Positions 63,101-64,000 of a DNA stretch of 64,000 nt are shown here, piece after piece (position 1 is the first letter of the stretch; the number at the start of each line of letters is the position of its first letter). The DNA is taken from contig NZ_CP071517.1 in assembly GCF_016613475.2 (NCBI RefSeq), forward strand, positions 496,001 through 560,000, in the 5' to 3' direction. The notes beneath the pieces are model-generated. The model saw only the letters and a list, made by a program, of their open reading frames with translations, did not search any database and was not told the origin of the DNA. The position numbers and the translations under genes are program-made. This stretch comes from Lysobacter arenosi (GTDB lineage: Bacteria; Pseudomonadota; Gammaproteobacteria; Xanthomonadales; Xanthomonadaceae).

Positions 63101-64000
63101 TTCACTGCCGGTGCCGGACATGGCCGTCAAGCTGGCCGGCGAGCGCGTGGCTCCGCGCAACGCACTTGAACGGTCGATCGCGCAGGCCATGGCGCAGGTC
63201 CTCGGCGTCGCCGAAGTGGGTGTGGACGACGACTTCTTCTCGCTCGGCGGCCACTCGCTGCTGGCGGCGCAGCTGACATCGCGCATCAACAAGGAGCTGG
63301 GCATCTCGCTGTCGCTGCGCGCCTTGTTCGACGGTCCGACCGTGGCACGCCTGGCGCGCCTGGTCAGCGAACACGACGGTGAAGCGGCGCCTCCGCGCGA
63401 ACCGATCGTCGCCCTCGCCGACCAGTCGCACGGGCCGATGTCGGTGATGCAGGAGCGCCTGTACCTGCTGGAACAGTTCAATCCCGGCCAGATCACCTAC
63501 AACACGCCGTCCGCGCACCGCCTGCGCGGACCGCTCGACGTGGCTGCCTTCCAGCGCGCCGTGAACGCGATGATCCAGCGCCAGAGCGCGCTGCGCACGA
63601 CCATCGGCATCGTCGACGGCGAGCCGGTGCAGGTCATCCACGACAGCGTCGAGCTGGACATCACCGACGTCGAGGATGTCGGCAGCTTTGCCGCCGACCA
63701 GCGTGACAAGGAAGTGTCGCGGCGCATGGACGTGCTGATCCAGACACCGTTCGAGCTCGACCGTTCGCCGCTGATCCGCTCGCGCCTGTTCCGCCTCGGT
63801 CCTGAAGAACACGTGTGGTTCTTCATGACCCATCACCTGATCTGGGACGGCTGGTCGTTCGACCTGATGTACACCGACATGGCCGAGCTCTATGCCGCCC
63901 AGCTGGAACAGCGCGAGCCTTCGCTGCCGGAACTGCCGGTCTCGTACCTGGACTTCTCGGTCTGGCACCGGCAGTGGCTGCAGGGACCCGAGTACGCGCG
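60120..64000 (+). CDS. nonribosomal peptide synthetase, partial: C-A(Gly-like)-PCP-C...
   Basis: Runs off the right edge; at least 1293 codons are read without a stop. The first C domain (about 35-460) has an intact HHLVCDG (166-172). The A domain (about 475-995) has YTSGSTGRPKG (about 643), YGPTETT (781) and NGKIDRNSLP (about 988). Its pocket residues read D-I-L-Q-L-G-V-V-W, close to the glycine code DILQLGLIWK. The PCP has Ser1046 (LGGHSLL), and a second C domain has HHLIWDG (1238-1244). ATG 60120 overlaps the previous stop, so the two proteins are made together. The N-terminal 30 residues may be a docking segment that accepts the beta-aminoacyl chain. Confidence 0.94.
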   Translation, partial: MNAVGVDYGSLDKASPADAGVDYDPFAEGGLARVAPTTEPQREVWLADRLGRDASLAYNESISLHFHGRLDADAVRTALRQLVARHDVLRSNFGPDGKTLCVAESVDFDLASIDLSGLTPDQRDARVAAHAREVVETPFELDHGLLLRAELLRLSDEEHLLVLTAHHLVCDGWSWWVIVRELGTLYTQALWHATPPLPAAESFADYALAEAEHPSCSLYRDDEAYWCQRFADGGPILDLPTDRPRPPRRTFASIREDHVLDDELVAAIRRLGARHGASLFATLLAGFAGLLTRLTAQSDVVVGIPAAAQSLDGHDHLVGHCVNLLPLRFELDLTQPFEQALAQAQETLLDSIEHQRYTFGTLLRKLPLQRDPARLPLVSVMFNIDQALDQEHTGFHGLSMQLITNPRSYENFELFVNAVQVRGGMRLECQYNTDLFDNETVRRWLRAYETLLRSAVARPDMAYGKLPLVSESAREELLALQPAATPFDRECRMHEFFERQCERTPDRVAVRFNGEAVSYASLEARANRIAHLLRARGVHRGALVGLVLDRGVDMLAGLLGVLKCGAGYVPLDPNFPAERLAYMAGDAGLAALLTTQSHAGNFDLRGRPVLALDRLDDELAAMPATPIGRDDAAAQPESIAYVIYTSGSTGRPKGVQVPHRAVSNFLTSMREEPGLGIDDRLVAVTTLSFDIAVLELMLPLSVGAEVILADRVTAADGVALAALLKQSGATVMQATPASWRLLLDAEWKGDASFKILCGGEALPVDLAAQLLQRCGSLWNVYGPTETTVWSTCARIVAPAPGQSTAAQPIDIHIGRPIANTQVWILDPRGELCPLGVPGEIWIGGDGVTQGYLNRPELTGERFVADPFSPVTATVPSPLLYRTGDRGRWRADGVLEHMGRLDFQVKVRGYRIELGEIEALLAAHPQVARTVVVAREDRPGDVRLVAYAVLQPGAALTDAELASYLKSSLPDYMIPQHIMFLEAIPLLPNGKIDRNSLPVPDMAVKLAGERVAPRNALERSIAQAMAQVLGVAEVGVDDDFFSLGGHSLLAAQLTSRINKELGISLSLRALFDGPTVARLARLVSEHDGEAAPPREPIVALADQSHGPMSVMQERLYLLEQFNPGQITYNTPSAHRLRGPLDVAAFQRAVNAMIQRQSALRTTIGIVDGEPVQVIHDSVELDITDVEDVGSFAADQRDKEVSRRMDVLIQTPFELDRSPLIRSRLFRLGPEEHVWFFMTHHLIWDGWSFDLMYTDMAELYAAQLEQREPSLPELPVSYLDFSVWHRQWLQGPEYA

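Overview
The window is GC-rich, tightly packed chromosomal DNA of the Xanthomonadaceae/Lysobacteraceae type, most like Lysobacter or Luteimonas. This assignment is inferred from four things: the acetylated arginine route (N-acetylornithine carbamoyltransferase, acetylcitrulline deacetylase and a kinase-synthase ArgB/A fusion), the order argF'-G-E-B-GNAT-C-H-proB-proA, a LexA box of the TTAGTAG-N5-CTACTAA kind, and the recA-recX-alaS-csrA-tRNA backbone. No 16S gene or other taxonomic marker is present.

Layout. About 240-10500 is an arginine and proline biosynthesis operon; proA carries a one-base frameshift. About 10500-17100 holds a hexose-6-phosphate mutarotase, tRNA-Pro(CGG), hisS, an enlarged MIO-type ammonia-lyase and a membrane diguanylate cyclase. 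About 17300-24900 is a complete his operon (hisG-D-C-B-H-A-F-IE) led by a TrpR-family regulator gene with a perfect inverted-repeat operator; hisD carries a two-base insertion. About 25000-36500 is a run of housekeeping genes: a secreted metallophosphoesterase, a YdeI-like protein, the methionine-salvage genes mtnB-D-C, a Tat-exported HiPIP, a membrane lipoprotein, a DUF937 protein, catalase (with an OxyR-like palindrome upstream) and mutS. About 36800-39500 is a TonB-dependent receptor. About 39500-46350 is pncC-lexA-recA-recX-alaS-csrA followed by tRNA-Ser(GCT) and tRNA-Arg(ACG).

Beyond tRNA-Arg and a tandemly duplicated terminator the content looks accessory. There is a nucleotide-sugar pair (UDP-glucuronate-type epimerase and UDP-sugar dehydrogenase), an Sfp-type phosphopantetheinyl transferase, a polyprenyl-phosphate sugar transferase and a membrane J-domain protein. 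Last comes a hybrid NRPS-PKS locus that runs off the right edge. Its first protein reads vestigial C-A-PCP-KS-AT-ACP-aminotransferase. The second begins C-A(glycine-like)-PCP-C. Together they should start an unusual beta-amino, possibly beta,gamma-diamino, building block and couple it to glycine. The phosphopantetheinyl transferase 2.7 kb upstream is the natural activator of these carrier domains. I do not recognise the product, and this is the best candidate for something undescribed.

Dispersed REP-like palindromes, including one clear two-arm REPIN, sit in many of the intergenic gaps. The two frameshifts (proA, hisD) either predict proline and histidine auxotrophy or are sequence errors.
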